Source of the DNA: Streptomyces orinoci
GTDB lineage: Bacteria; Actinomycetota; Actinomycetes; Streptomycetales; Streptomycetaceae
NCBI RefSeq assembly: GCF_003121295.1
Contig: NZ_PHNC01000004.1
Location: forward strand, 62,010 to 126,009
Reading direction: 5' to 3'
DNA length: 64,000 nucleotides
This document shows, piece after piece, positions 48,415 to 56,561 of this stretch. How positions within the stretch are numbered: the stretch's first letter is position 1; the number at the start of each line of letters is the position of its first letter. Below the pieces are notes generated by a model. That model was not told where the DNA came from. It did no database searches and saw nothing but the letters and a program-made list of their open reading frames with translations. Position numbers and translations under genes: made by a program.

Positions 48415-49074
48415 TCACGCCATCCAGAAGAAGACCGCCGTCATCCGCTTCTCCTCCAGTGTCCGCCCGTGGTAACCGGTGGCGCTGTGCATCATATTGG
48501 CGCTGTAGAGCAGCAGCCGGTTGTACTTGTGCGGCACCCGGACATCCTCGGTGAAGGAGTCCGGCGGGACGAAGCGGGTCCCCAGCGCGTCCACCAGATT
48601 GTTGTGCGGCGCGGTCACCATGTTCCCGCCCAGCCGCCCGCCGGGCATGCTCTGCCGGTAGAAGGCGGTGCCGCAGTCCTTGGGCACACCCGGGTTGAGA
48701 TAGAGCACCGCCGCATAACGGCACAGCGCCCGGGAGTCGGTGTGCGGACGGGGCTCGCTCTCCCCCTCGCCCACCACCTGAACGCAGTTGTGGTTGAAGG
48801 TGCCGCCGCCGGTGGCTTCCTCCACCCAGAGCCGGCGGGCTCCCGTGGCCTTGCGCACCAGCCGCTCCACCAGGGCGAGTTCAGCCGGCTCCAGCCCCGG
48901 CATGGCACGCATCCCGGGCCAGGGTTCGGGCTTGTGCGGGTAGCCCTGCACCCAGTCCTCGCGCGCCAGATGCCGGGCACGCACCGCGTCCGGATCGGGC
49001 AGCACATCGTCCAGGATCCAGTAATCCCGGCCACGGGTGGGCTTGCGGTAGGGAAGGACGGGCAGTTCGGACAT
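48415..49074 (-). CDS. DUF6445-like Fe(II)/2-oxoglutarate-type protein
   Basis: 219 residues. The pattern suits a jelly-roll Fe(II)/2-oxoglutarate oxygenase: an HxD pair in 'EPRPHTDSRALCRYAAVLYL', a distal His in 'NMMHSATGYHG', and an Arg in 'EEKRMTAVFFWMA' for 2-oxoglutarate. The early part 'RDYWILDDVLPDPDAVRARH' and 'FNHNCVQVVGEG' agree with the DUF6445 group. The substrate is unknown; no pathway genes are nearby. The start is ATG 49074. It converges on the suf operon end. I am fairly sure of the fold but not of the reaction. Confidence 0.72.
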   Translation of the reverse strand: MSELPVLPYRKPTRGRDYWILDDVLPDPDAVRARHLAREDWVQGYPHKPEPWPGMRAMPGLEPAELALVERLVRKATGARRLWVEEATGGGTFNHNCVQVVGEGESEPRPHTDSRALCRYAAVLYLNPGVPKDCGTAFYRQSMPGGRLGGNMVTAPHNNLVDALGTRFVPPDSFTEDVRVPHKYNRLLLYSANMMHSATGYHGRTLEEKRMTAVFFWMA

Positions 49075-49136
49075 GCGGTGACCTTATCTCCGCCAACTCC
49101 CTTGGTTTCCCCCGAAATTGGTCAACGCATCGTCAA

Positions 49137-49219
49137 GGCGGCGCCTCCTGAGGGGCGCGGGGCGCTCGCATCATGCGGCTCCGCCGCGTGGGCGCGACCA
49201 GCCACATGCGGCCTGCAAG
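49137..49219 (-). repeat. Dispersed intergenic repeat (inverted copy)
   Basis: A GGGGCGC end and then 'GCGGCTCCGCCGCGTGGGCG' CGACCAGCC, the same unit as at 20.9-21.1 kb and 38.8 kb. It occupies much of the 222-bp divergent gap between the DUF6445-like and pentapeptide genes. Confidence 0.8.
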
Positions 49220-49296
49220 TACAGGAACGCCGCACCGGCAGTGGCGGCTCCCTCAGCGGCGAAGCCGCTGTCAGACCCCTACGGCACAGTGGAACC

Positions 49297-49977
49297 ATGG
49301 CACACCGCACCGACCGCATTCTCGAACCCCGACTGCCCGGACTACGGCTGCCCCCGCTGCGGCCGTACCCCGGCGACCCGCTGGCCGCGGACGCCGAATA
49401 CGACGAGCTGGAGTTCACCGCCCTGGACCTGACCGGGCAGAACGGCCGCGGTGCCCGCTTCCTGGAGTGCGCGCTCGATCGCTGCACCCTGGACGACACC
49501 TCGCTGCGCCGGGCGCGCCTGATCGACTGCGCCCTGACCGGGGTGCGCGGGGTCGGCACCGACCTGGCCGAGTCCTCCCTGCGCGAGGTGGAGCTGACCG
49601 ACGCCCGGCTGGGCGGCGTCCAGTTGCACGGCTCCACGCTGGACCGGGTGCTGGTGCGCGGCGGCAAGATCGACTACCTCAATCTGCGCCGGGCCGTCCT
49701 CAAGGACGTGGTCTTCGAAGGCTGTGTCCTGGTGGAGCCGGACTTCGGCGGGGCCCGGCTGGAACGGGTCGCCTTCCGGGACTGCACAGTCCGCCGGGCC
49801 GAGTTCAGCGGGGCCCGGATGACCCAGGTGGACCTCCGGGCCGCCGCCGAGCTGGATATCGCCCGGGGCATCGACTGCCTCTCCGGAGCGATCATCAGCC
49901 CCGCCCAACTCCTGGACCTGGCCCCGGTGTTCGCCGCCCAGCTGGGCGTACGGGTGGAGGCCGTGCCCCAGGGCTGA
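49297..49977 (+). CDS. Pentapeptide-repeat protein
   Basis: 226 residues. From about residue 40 to 195 the sequence follows the A(D/N)LXX-type five-residue periodicity ('LEFTALDLTG', 'ARFLECALDRCTLDDTSLRR', 'LAESSLREVELTDARLGGVQ', 'DFGGARLERVAFRDCTVRRA', 'EFSGARMTQVDLRAA'), expected to form a right-handed quadrilateral beta-helix. There is no signal peptide. Some members mimic DNA and protect gyrase; whether this one does is unknown. ATG 49297 is taken; there is no good ribosome-binding site, so it may be leaderless. Confidence 0.9.
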   Translation: MAHRTDRILEPRLPGLRLPPLRPYPGDPLAADAEYDELEFTALDLTGQNGRGARFLECALDRCTLDDTSLRRARLIDCALTGVRGVGTDLAESSLREVELTDARLGGVQLHGSTLDRVLVRGGKIDYLNLRRAVLKDVVFEGCVLVEPDFGGARLERVAFRDCTVRRAEFSGARMTQVDLRAAAELDIARGIDCLSGAIISPAQLLDLAPVFAAQLGVRVEAVPQG

Positions 49978-49992
49978 ACCGCTTCCGGGGGT

Positions 49993-50247
49993 TCAGGCGA
50001 TGGTCAGCCGGATCGCCGCCAGGGTGGCCGACTCGTCCCAGGTCCAGTGACCGCCATTGGCGTCCACCACGGTCAGTTCATGGGTGTCGTCGCAGGGGAT
50101 CGCGGCATAGAGCGTGGCCGGCTGGTCGGTGAAGTTGTCCACGCTCCTGGCTTCGCCGGGGATGTTGATGCAGGTGCCGCTGGGATCGGTGAGGGAGTCC
50201 GGCTGTCCGGTGTCCACCCGGGTGTATTTGAAGGTTCCGCTGGCCAT
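49993..50247 (-). CDS. Small orphan protein, 84 residues
   Basis: I do not recognise a family. No signal peptide or helix; it looks beta-rich ('FKYTRVDTGQPDSLTDPSGT', 'PATLYAAIPCDDTHELTVVD', 'GHWTWDESATLAAIRLTIA') with two cysteines. ATG 50247 lies 8 bp after GAAGGGGG, a good ribosome-binding site, whereas a GTG at 50256 overlaps it. It converges on the pentapeptide gene with 15 bp between stops. About 220 bp upstream to 50466 contain no gene. Confidence 0.65.
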   Translation of the reverse strand: MASGTFKYTRVDTGQPDSLTDPSGTCINIPGEARSVDNFTDQPATLYAAIPCDDTHELTVVDANGGHWTWDESATLAAIRLTIA

Positions 50248-50466
50248 GACGGCCACCCCCTTCGGGCTCTGGGCCGTGAGAACGGCCTGCTGACACGAGG
50301 GTGTTGCCGCTCGGCGCCCGCGCAGAAGGGGGGTGCCGCGTTTACCACTCGAATGGAGCAGCGGAAGGTTTTCCGGGTACTTCCGGTGACCTGGCGGTTG
50401 TGCTCCGGGTGCGGGCCGCTGTTGGCCGATCTCTTGGCGCGCCCCTGACGGGGTGCCCCCGTGCCC

Positions 50467-51900
50467 CTAACGGGCCGACCCGAACCAGTGGGTCAGGGCC
50501 TCTCGGAGGCCCGTGCCGTCGCCCGGGCCGGCCCAGCAGACATAGCCGTCGGGACGCAGCAGCACCGCTTCGGCGCCCGGGAGTTCCGCGGTGGTGCGGG
50601 CGATCCGGTCGGTCCAGGGCTCCGCGAGCGCGGCCGGTCGTCCCCCGGCGCGGGAGCTCAGCAGTACGCCCCGGCCGTCCGGCTGCGCCACCCCCGGCAG
50701 CCGGGCACCCAGCAGCGGATGGGCGGGCGCCCCCGGCATGGGATAGCGGATGTCCAGGCCGGAGATCATTCCGGCCAGCCGGCGGTTGGCCTCCGGGACG
50801 GCCAGGACCTCGGTGAGGATCTCCCGCAGGGCCCGTACGTCCCCATCGGGCACCAGCAGCACCCCCTGCGCCCGGGTGTTCTGCAGCACCCGGGCCCCCA
50901 CCGGGTGCCGTTCGCTGTGGTACGTCTCCAGCAGCCCGGCGTCCAGCCGCCCCTGGACCACCGAGGCCAGCTTCCAGCCCAGGTTGAAGGCGTCCTGCAG
51001 GCCCAGATTGAGCCCCTGGCCCCCGGCCGGGAAGTGGATATGGGCGGCGTCCCCGGCCAGCAGCACCCGGCCGTCCAGATAGCGCTCGGCCTGCCGGGAG
51101 GCGTCGGTGAAGCGGGAGGAGGAGCGGATTTCCCGCAGCCGGGAGCCGTGCACCGGGCCGAGTGCCCGGCGCACCTCGTCCTCGGTGACCGGGGCGTTCC
51201 GGTCCATGCCCTCCTGGGCCGGCCCGCCGAAGAGGAAGCGGTGGATGCCATCACCGAGCGGCAGCAGGAAGGGTTCGCCCTCGCCCGGGTCGAAGGAGGG
51301 CAGCCGCCACTCCAGGCTCCGGCCCGGCGGCTCGTCCAGCCGGATGTCGGCGATGGCCGCGGCGATCCGCCCGTCCCGGCCGGGGAAGCCCACCCCCAGC
51401 AGCTTGCGCACCCGGCTGCGGCCGCCGTCCGCGCCCACCAGATAGCGGGCGCGCAGCCGGTAGGTGCCCTCCGGACCGGAGGCCGTCACCGTGACGCCCG
51501 CCGGGTCCTGGGTGAAGCCGGTCAGCTGGTGTCCGCGCCGTACCGCGGTGCCGTACTCGGCGAGGTGGTCCTCCAGGAACTCCTCCACCCGGGCCTGGGG
51601 GATGCCCACCTGGTAGGGGAACGGGCTGTCGAAACCCCGGTAGTCCAGCGGCAGTCCGGCGAAGTGGCCGCCGGGCAGAGTGGTCAGGGCCCGTTCCCTG
51701 ATGGGGGCCAGCCAGCCGCGGGCGTCCAGCAGCTCGGCGCTGCGCGGCTGGAGGTTGAGCGCCCGGGACTGCCCGGTGCGCTCAACGTCCTTCTCCAGCA
51801 CCAGGGTTGACACCCCGGCCAGCCCCAGTTCATTGGCCAGCAGCAGCCCGGTGGGACCGGCCCCCACCACGATCACATCGGCGTCCATGGGCTCGGTCAC
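50467..51900 (-). CDS. FAD-dependent aromatic monooxygenase (PheA/TfdB type)
   Basis: 477 residues, a group A flavoprotein hydroxylase. FAD/NAD(P)H motifs are complete: GXGXXG in 'DVIVVGAGPTGLLLANELGL' at the N-terminus, the DG motif in 'RYLVGADGGRSRVRKLLGV' (about residue 160), and the GD motif in 'RVLLAGDAAHIHFPAGGQGL' (about 285-305) with 'GLQDAFNLGWKLASVV'. A thioredoxin-like C-terminal region closes it. GTG 51900 overlaps the stop of the membrane-protein gene (GTGA). It probably hydroxylates a phenolic or polyketide-like compound or an antibiotic of the rifampicin/tetracycline kind; the tetR gene in the same unit suggests inducible expression. The TAG stop lies in a repeat-like GCCCCTAACGGG. 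Confidence 0.9.
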   Translation of the reverse strand: MTEPMDADVIVVGAGPTGLLLANELGLAGVSTLVLEKDVERTGQSRALNLQPRSAELLDARGWLAPIRERALTTLPGGHFAGLPLDYRGFDSPFPYQVGIPQARVEEFLEDHLAEYGTAVRRGHQLTGFTQDPAGVTVTASGPEGTYRLRARYLVGADGGRSRVRKLLGVGFPGRDGRIAAAIADIRLDEPPGRSLEWRLPSFDPGEGEPFLLPLGDGIHRFLFGGPAQEGMDRNAPVTEDEVRRALGPVHGSRLREIRSSSRFTDASRQAERYLDGRVLLAGDAAHIHFPAGGQGLNLGLQDAFNLGWKLASVVQGRLDAGLLETYHSERHPVGARVLQNTRAQGVLLVPDGDVRALREILTEVLAVPEANRRLAGMISGLDIRYPMPGAPAHPLLGARLPGVAQPDGRGVLLSSRAGGRPAALAEPWTDRIARTTAELPGAEAVLLRPDGYVCWAGPGDGTGLREALTHWFGSAR

Positions 51901-52565
51901 ACCTCCAGACCGTGCCGCGCAATATAGCGCTTGTGGAAGGCGATCAGCCCGGTCAGCAGCACCACGTACTGGAGGGTGCTCACCAGCGGAACGGAGCCCA
52001 CCGGCAGGGTGAGGGCCAGCACGACCCGGATGGCCGCGTCCCCGGTCAGCCCCACCGCCCATACCGCGCTGAGCACCCGGACCCGGCGGCGCATTCCGGG
52101 CTCGGTGTCCCAGCGGGCCTCGAAGGCGCGCCAGCCCGCCTCGCCCGCCTTGGCGATCACCGCCGGCCGGGCGATGACCATCACGAACGGCCGCCGGGTG
52201 GGCAGAGTGCCCAGGGCCCACAGGCCCACCATGCCGAACAGCCAGCTGTCCCGGATCAGCAGCACCCGGGGGCTGCCGGTGACCAGGGTCATCAGCGCGC
52301 CGACCACCATCAGGCAGAGGGTGAACAGCGGCATGGCCTCCACCCGGCGGCGCTTGACCATGCCGTGGACCAGCCAGGGCGCGGCCAGCAGGCTGCCCAG
52401 CAGCAGTGCGAGCCACTGGCCGACGCCCGCCGCCTGGAGCCCATAGAAACCGCCCAGCGGCAGCGCCAGCTCCAACAGCAGCTGTTTGACCACCAGTTTG
52501 CGTACCGCGGCCTGCTTCTCCCGCTTGCTGAGCGGGGGGTGGGCGGTGGTCAGGGTCTCGGTCAC
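51897..52565 (-). CDS. VC0807-like integral membrane protein
   Basis: 222 residues with about six hydrophobic segments ('LVVKQLLLELALPLGGFYGL', 'WLALLLGSLLAAPWLVHGMV', 'LFTLCLMVVGALMTLVTGS', 'SWLFGMVGLWALGTL', and a C-terminal pair). The VC0807-type pattern includes 'RRPFVMVIARPAVIAKAG'. Function unknown. GTG 52565 overlaps the tetR stop, and its own stop overlaps the monooxygenase start; the three genes are one coupled unit. Confidence 0.8.
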   Translation of the reverse strand: MTETLTTAHPPLSKREKQAAVRKLVVKQLLLELALPLGGFYGLQAAGVGQWLALLLGSLLAAPWLVHGMVKRRRVEAMPLFTLCLMVVGALMTLVTGSPRVLLIRDSWLFGMVGLWALGTLPTRRPFVMVIARPAVIAKAGEAGWRAFEARWDTEPGMRRRVRVLSAVWAVGLTGDAAIRVVLALTLPVGSVPLVSTLQYVVLLTGLIAFHKRYIARHGLEV

Positions 52566-53200
52566 GGCGTCCTCCGGGTGGCGCGGTCGAAGAGGTCGGC
52601 CAGTTCCCGGCCGTAGGTGGTGGCGTCGAAGCCCGGCAGGCGGCTGGCCTGGGTGACCACGAAGTCGATGGCACCGCGGATGGCGGCCGTCATCACCATC
52701 GGATCGAACTCCCGGAAGGCGCCGTCCCGTTGCGCCAGGCGGATCCGCTCGGCCTGTTCGTTCATCGTCGCTTCCATGACGTGGACGAAGTCCTTCACGG
52801 TCGGGGTGTCACCGCGTTGGTTGGTCATCACCTCGGCCAGCGCCGGCAGGTGCTTGGGATGCACCTCCAGCAGCGCCACATTGGACTCGATATACGCCCG
52901 GAGCCGCCCGGAATAGCTGGATTCAGCCTGAATGCGGGGGAGCATATATGCCTCGGCGACCCGCAGCACCTCGGCCGCCACCTCCCGCATCAGGTCGTCC
53001 TTGCCGGAGAAGTGGTACGAGATCATTCCGGTGCTGCTCAGCCCGGCCTGTTTGGCGATCCTGGAGAACGTGGCTTTCGCATAGCCCGCGTCCGCGAGGA
53101 CCTCGATGGCGGCGCCCACGATCTGCGCCCGCCGGGCCTCCTCGGTGAAGGTCCGCCCCCGGCCCCCCGCCTGCTTGGCTATGCCGTCTTTTGCTTCCAT
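52562..53200 (-). CDS. TetR-family regulator of the monooxygenase cassette
   Basis: 212 residues. The HTH is at the N-terminus ('EEARRAQIVGAAIEVLADAG', 'KATFSRIAKQAGLSSTGMIS', 'YHFSGKDDLMREVAAEVL'). The rest is a typical all-helical ligand-binding region. Start ATG 53200; upstream codons would read through the operator palindrome. It heads the operon tetR - membrane protein - monooxygenase and very probably represses it, because a 22-bp palindrome lies just upstream and a second inverted repeat covers the start codon. Confidence 0.9.
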   Translation of the reverse strand: MEAKDGIAKQAGGRGRTFTEEARRAQIVGAAIEVLADAGYAKATFSRIAKQAGLSSTGMISYHFSGKDDLMREVAAEVLRVAEAYMLPRIQAESSYSGRLRAYIESNVALLEVHPKHLPALAEVMTNQRGDTPTVKDFVHVMEATMNEQAERIRLAQRDGAFREFDPMVMTAAIRGAIDFVVTQASRLPGFDATTYGRELADLFDRATRRTP

Positions 53201-53240
53201 GAGCAAAACCGTACGTGGCTCTTGCTCGACCGAGCAAGAG
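53189..53240. promoter_or_regulatory. Two inverted repeats: probable operators of the tetR-monooxygenase operon
   Basis: Site 1: TTTTGCT (53189-53195) and AGCAAAA (53202-53208) pair around six bases and cover the tetR start codon. Site 2: CTCTTGCTCG (53219-53228), AC, CGAGCAAGAG (53231-53240), a perfect palindrome with 10-bp arms. Both share the half-site TTGCT/AGCAA, the behaviour expected of a single TetR dimer binding two places. Confidence 0.8.
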
Positions 53241-53274
53241 TAAGTCCGGTCAAGCAATCGTCAAGAGCGGGAGC

Positions 53275-54507
53275 TCAAAGTCCCCCGGTGTAAAGCAACT
53301 TGTTGGGCGTCCCGGCGGCCGCCTTGGCCAACATCCCCTGGGTGGACTGCTCGTCCAGCCAGCCGGCCACCGCCGCCGAGGTGGCCGAGGGGTTCTTCGC
53401 CCGGTACAGCGCGGCCACCCCGGTCACATGAGGGGCCGCCTGGGAGGTGCCGCTCTTGGTGGCCGGGCCGCCGCCCGGCCTGGCGGAGATGATGTCCTGA
53501 CCGGGCGCCAGAAGCCGGACGCAGGGACCCCAGTTGCTGAAATCCGTCATCTGGTCCTGCTTGTCGGTGGCCCCCACCACCACCGCCTGCTTGGCGCTGC
53601 CGGGGGAGTTCTGGCAGGCGTCGGTGGGCCGGCTGCCGGGCGCGGCGTTGCCCGCCGAGACCACCGGCACCACGCCCCGGTCCGCCAGATTGTCAATGGC
53701 GTTGTTGGTGGTGGCGGACACCGGGCCGTTGAGCGAGGCATTGAGCACCGCCGGCGCGGTGAAGTTGCCGGCCACCCAGTCCAGTCCCTGGTCCAGCCGG
53801 GCGGTGGAGGTGGTCCCGGCGCAGTCCAGCACCCGCACGCTGACCAGGGAGACTTTACGGGCCACCCCATAGGTGGCGCCGCCCACGATGCCCGCCACAT
53901 GGGTGCCGTGCCCGGTGCCGGAGGCGCAGTCCCGGCCGTCGCCGCCCGGGGTGACCAGGTCCACCCCCGGTCTGGCGCGGCCGCCGAACTCGCTGTTGGC
54001 GTAGTCGATTCCGGTGTCCACGATAAAGGCGGTCACCCCCTCCCCGGTGCCGTTCACCTTGAACTGGCCGTCCAGCGGCAGGGCGCGCTGGTCGATCCGG
54101 TCCAGCCCCCAGGAGGCCGCCGGCACCCGGGCCGCCATGGGCCCGGTGCTCGCCGTGGACGCCGTGAACACGGCGTCCTCCTCCACCGCCTCCACCTCCG
54201 GCGAGCGGCGCACGGTCTCCAGCTGGGCGGGGGTCAGGGTGGCGGCGAAGCCGGACAGCGCGTGCGAGTAGACCGCGTCCGGGGTGACCCCCAGCTGCAG
54301 GGTGAGCACCCGGGCGCTGCTGCCCTGGCGCAGCCGGACGATGTAGTGGCCCGGCACCGCCTTGCCCTGGGTCCGGTACAGCGGTGCCAGGGCGGCCTCG
54401 CCCCCGGCCGGGTGCTCGGGCGTTCCGTCCGCGGCGGCCGGCAGCGCGGCGGCCGCGGCGATGGCGAGCAGTAGCGCGGCGAACACGGTGAGTTTGGGAG
54501 CCTTCAT
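53275..54507 (-). CDS. Secreted subtilisin-like serine protease (S8 family)
   Basis: 410 residues with a signal peptide ('LTVFAALLLAIAAAAALPAA'), an inhibitor-I9-type prodomain ('VPGHYIVRLRQGSSARVL', 'YSHALSGFAATLTPAQLETV', 'VEAVEEDAVF') and a subtilase domain. Catalytic triad: Asp in 'AFIVDTGIDYANSEFG', His in 'GHGTHVAGIVGG', Ser in 'SGTSQAAPHVTGVAALY'. The oxyanion Asn is in 'VVSAGNAAPGS'. The layout is proteinase K-like, with a likely cleavage of the prodomain before 'AARVPAASWGLDRIDQ'. ATG 54507 follows GGGAG. It is monocistronic and divergent from dapD. A general extracellular protease. Confidence 0.95.
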   Translation of the reverse strand: MKAPKLTVFAALLLAIAAAAALPAAADGTPEHPAGGEAALAPLYRTQGKAVPGHYIVRLRQGSSARVLTLQLGVTPDAVYSHALSGFAATLTPAQLETVRRSPEVEAVEEDAVFTASTASTGPMAARVPAASWGLDRIDQRALPLDGQFKVNGTGEGVTAFIVDTGIDYANSEFGGRARPGVDLVTPGGDGRDCASGTGHGTHVAGIVGGATYGVARKVSLVSVRVLDCAGTTSTARLDQGLDWVAGNFTAPAVLNASLNGPVSATTNNAIDNLADRGVVPVVSAGNAAPGSRPTDACQNSPGSAKQAVVVGATDKQDQMTDFSNWGPCVRLLAPGQDIISARPGGGPATKSGTSQAAPHVTGVAALYRAKNPSATSAAVAGWLDEQSTQGMLAKAAAGTPNKLLYTGGL

Positions 54508-54626
54508 AGCTCCCTGGATATGCGGTCCCGCGGCGGGTCGCGACCCCGGCTGGGCCAACCGGCGGGCCCGGGGCCGCTGCCGCCCGGGTTCGCCTTGAGC
54601 CAGGTGCTCCGGTTAGGTTTTCGGTC

Positions 54627-55619
54627 ATGACCGAAGCTGCTGCCCCCTCCTCCACCTCCGGCGCCGTCGCCGCCGGCCTCGCCACCGTCACCCTGGACGG
54701 CACCGTCCTCGACACCTGGTACCCGGCCCCCGAGCTGACCGCGGCCCCCGGCCCGGCCGGCACCCGGGAACTGACCGCCGAGGAAGCCGCGGAGCTGCTG
54801 GGCGAGGCCGCCGTCAAGGCCATCGGTCCGGACCCGCGCCGCGAGGTCACCGTGGTCGCGGTGCAGACCGTGATCGGCTCGCTGGACGACAAGCCGCTGG
54901 ACACCCATGACGTCTATCTGCGGCTGCACCTGCTCTCGCACCGCCTGGTCAAGCCGCATGGCCTCAGCCTGGACGGCATGTTCGGCCTGCTGCCCAATGT
55001 CGCCTGGACCTCGCTGGGCCCGGTCGCCGTGGACCGGCTGGAGCAGGTGCGCCTCAATGCCCGCGCCGAGGGCCTGCACCTCGCGGTGACCAGCATCGAC
55101 AAGTTCCCCCGGATGACCGACTATGTGGCCCCCTCCGGCGTCCGCATCGGCGACGCCGACCGGGTCCGCCTGGGCGCCCATCTCGCCCCGGGCACCACCG
55201 TGATGCACGAGGGCTTCGTCAACTTCAACGCCGGGACCCTGGGCACCTCCATGGTCGAGGGCCGGATCAGCGCCGGAGTGGTGATCGGCGACGGCTCCGA
55301 CATCGGCGGCGGCGCCTCCACCATGGGCACCCTCTCCGGCGGCGGCAAGCAGATCATCTCCATCGGCGAGCGCTGCCTGCTGGGCGCCGAGTCCGGCATC
55401 GGCATCGCACTGGGCGACGAGTGTGTGGTGGAGGCCGGGCTGTATGTCACCGCCGGCACCCGTGTCACCCTGCCCGACGGCGAGGTGGTCAAGGCCCTGG
55501 AGCTCTCCGGCGCCAGCAATATCCTCTTCCGCCGCAACTCCCTCACCGGCACGGTGGAGGCCCGCCCCTACAAGGCGAACTGGGGTGGCCTGAACGAGGC
55601 TCTGCACAGCCACAACTGA
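54627..55619 (+). CDS. dapD: Tetrahydrodipicolinate N-succinyltransferase
   Basis: 330 residues, actinobacterial DapD for the succinylase route to meso-diaminopimelate and lysine. Seen: an N-terminal domain ('[19 protein letters not shown]', '[20 protein letters not shown]'), then a left-handed beta-helix of hexapeptide repeats ('[20 protein letters not shown]', '[20 protein letters not shown]'), with conserved '[20 protein letters not shown]'. ATG 54627 has no ribosome-binding site; TAGGTT (54614-54619) ends 7 bp before it, so the transcript may be leaderless. dapA lies 1.4 kb further on the other strand. Confidence 0.96.
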   Translation: MTEAAAPSSTSGAVAAGLATVTLDGTVLDTWYPAPELTAAPGPAGTRELTAEEAAELLGEAAVKAIGPDPRREVTVVAVQTVIGSLDDKPLDTHDVYLRLHLLSHRLVKPHGLSLDGMFGLLPNVAWTSLGPVAVDRLEQVRLNARAEGLHLAVTSIDKFPRMTDYVAPSGVRIGDADRVRLGAHLAPGTTVMHEGFVNFNAGTLGTSMVEGRISAGVVIGDGSDIGGGASTMGTLSGGGKQIISIGERCLLGAESGIGIALGDECVVEAGLYVTAGTRVTLPDGEVVKALELSGASNILFRRNSLTGTVEARPYKANWGGLNEALHSHN

Positions 55620-55627
55620 CGCTACTG

Positions 55628-55665
55628 GAGCGGCCGTTCGGCGTGGGCACGCCGGACGGCCGCTC
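55628..55665 (+). terminator. Terminator after dapD
   Basis: Arms 55628-55637 and 55656-55665 pair over 10 bp, and inner arms 55639-55644 and 55649-55654 over 6 bp, around GGGC. Only one base on each side is unpaired. It begins 9 bp after the dapD stop. Confidence 0.8.
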
Positions 55666-55740
55666 TGGCGTTCCGGCCCGCCGCTGCGTCACCATGGAAG
55701 GCGTCCGGTCCAGCGTTGTCCGACCGCCGGGAGGGCGAGG

Positions 55741-55911
55741 ATGAAGCTCGGTAAGCCAGTTGCCGTGGGGTTCGCCGAGGAGGCCGCGGAAGCGGCGGAT
55801 CCGGCTGCGTCGGTTCCGTCCCCGGAAGAGGTACGTCCCGTACGGGCGGAAGGCGCCGGAGCGGCGGGGCCGCGGGCCGCCGAGGATGAGGCGGTGCCGG
55901 CCACCCGATGA
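55741..55911 (+). CDS. Small acidic protein, 56 residues, coupled to the Cys-rich gene
   Basis: An ORF of 56 codons with a strong GGAGG-type ribosome-binding site (GGGAGGGCGAGG directly before ATG 55741). The product begins 'MKLGKPVAVGFAEEAAEAAD' and is rich in Glu, Ala and Pro with no motif I know. Its stop TGA overlaps the ATG of the next gene (ATGA, 55908-55911), the usual sign of translational coupling. It could be a leader that sets the translation of the downstream gene, or a small protein in its own right. The coding signal is from the ribosome-binding site and the overlap only. Confidence 0.6.
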   Translation: MKLGKPVAVGFAEEAAEAADPAASVPSPEEVRPVRAEGAGAAGPRAAEDEAVPATR

Positions 55912-56561
55912 GGCTGCGGCTCCCCGAGGAACGCCCCGCCCGGCCGCCCACCGGCTACAAGATCGCCTACCCGGTGCTGTCCCAGGACGGCACCCGGTCC
56001 GGCTTCACCGGAGTCTCCCTGGGCGGGGGTTCACCCTATGGCGTGCTGGACGACGCCCGCTGCGTCTATGGCCGCCGCCATCGCCCGCCGGCCCGCCGCT
56101 GTGACTGCGGCTTCCACTGCCTGCACTCGCTGTCCGAGGCTCTCGGGCTCACCTGCACCGGGGCCCACCGGCGGGCGGTGGTCCTGGAGGTCACCGTGCT
56201 GGGCTCCTACATCCGCTACGAACGGGGCCTGCGCTACGCCCGCCAGCGGGTACGCACGGTACGGGTCGGGCCCTGCGCCTGCGGGCGCCCGCCCCGCCGG
56301 CTCACCGACGCGGGCTGGGGCCGGCCCGGCTGGCGCGTACTGGGCCCCGACTGCGGGGCGTGCGCGCTGGGCCTCACCGGGGTGACCTTCGCCGAGTTCG
56401 CCCGGCTGGCGGGCGGGCAGCTGAAGGTCATCCCCTCGCAGCGGGACGGGCCCGCGGATGCCACGGTGCCGGAACTCATGGCGGAGGCGGCGCTGCTCCA
56501 GGCCCGCCTGGACTGGTTCCAGGGCCAACTGGCCAAGTTCACGGGCCGCGAACAGCTTTAG
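55908..56561 (+). CDS. Cys/His-rich hypothetical protein
   Basis: 217 residues, not recognised. Several putative metal-binding clusters: 'CDCGFHCLHS', 'CACGRPP' and 'DCGACALGL'. Between them are basic stretches ('YERGLRYARQRVRTVR'). A C-terminal helix ('LMAEAALLQARLDWFQGQLA') could be a coiled coil. No signal peptide. ATG 55908 overlaps the small ORF upstream. The zinc-ribbon-like spacing suggests nucleic-acid or protein binding, but I cannot name a function. The stop TAG at 56559 lies at the border of the repeat cluster. Confidence 0.75.
   Translation: MRLRLPEERPARPPTGYKIAYPVLSQDGTRSGFTGVSLGGGSPYGVLDDARCVYGRRHRPPARRCDCGFHCLHSLSEALGLTCTGAHRRAVVLEVTVLGSYIRYERGLRYARQRVRTVRVGPCACGRPPRRLTDAGWGRPGWRVLGPDCGACALGLTGVTFAEFARLAGGQLKVIPSQRDGPADATVPELMAEAALLQARLDWFQGQLAKFTGREQL

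Noticed and set aside
48340..48420. tRNA or small RNA downstream of the suf operon.
   Set aside because: The strong fold is a single long hairpin with a T-run, a terminator; no cloverleaf can be drawn.
50467..53200. Secondary-metabolite gene cluster around the FAD monooxygenase.
   Set aside because: Only a regulator, a membrane protein and the oxygenase are present; no synthase, carrier or other tailoring genes on either side.
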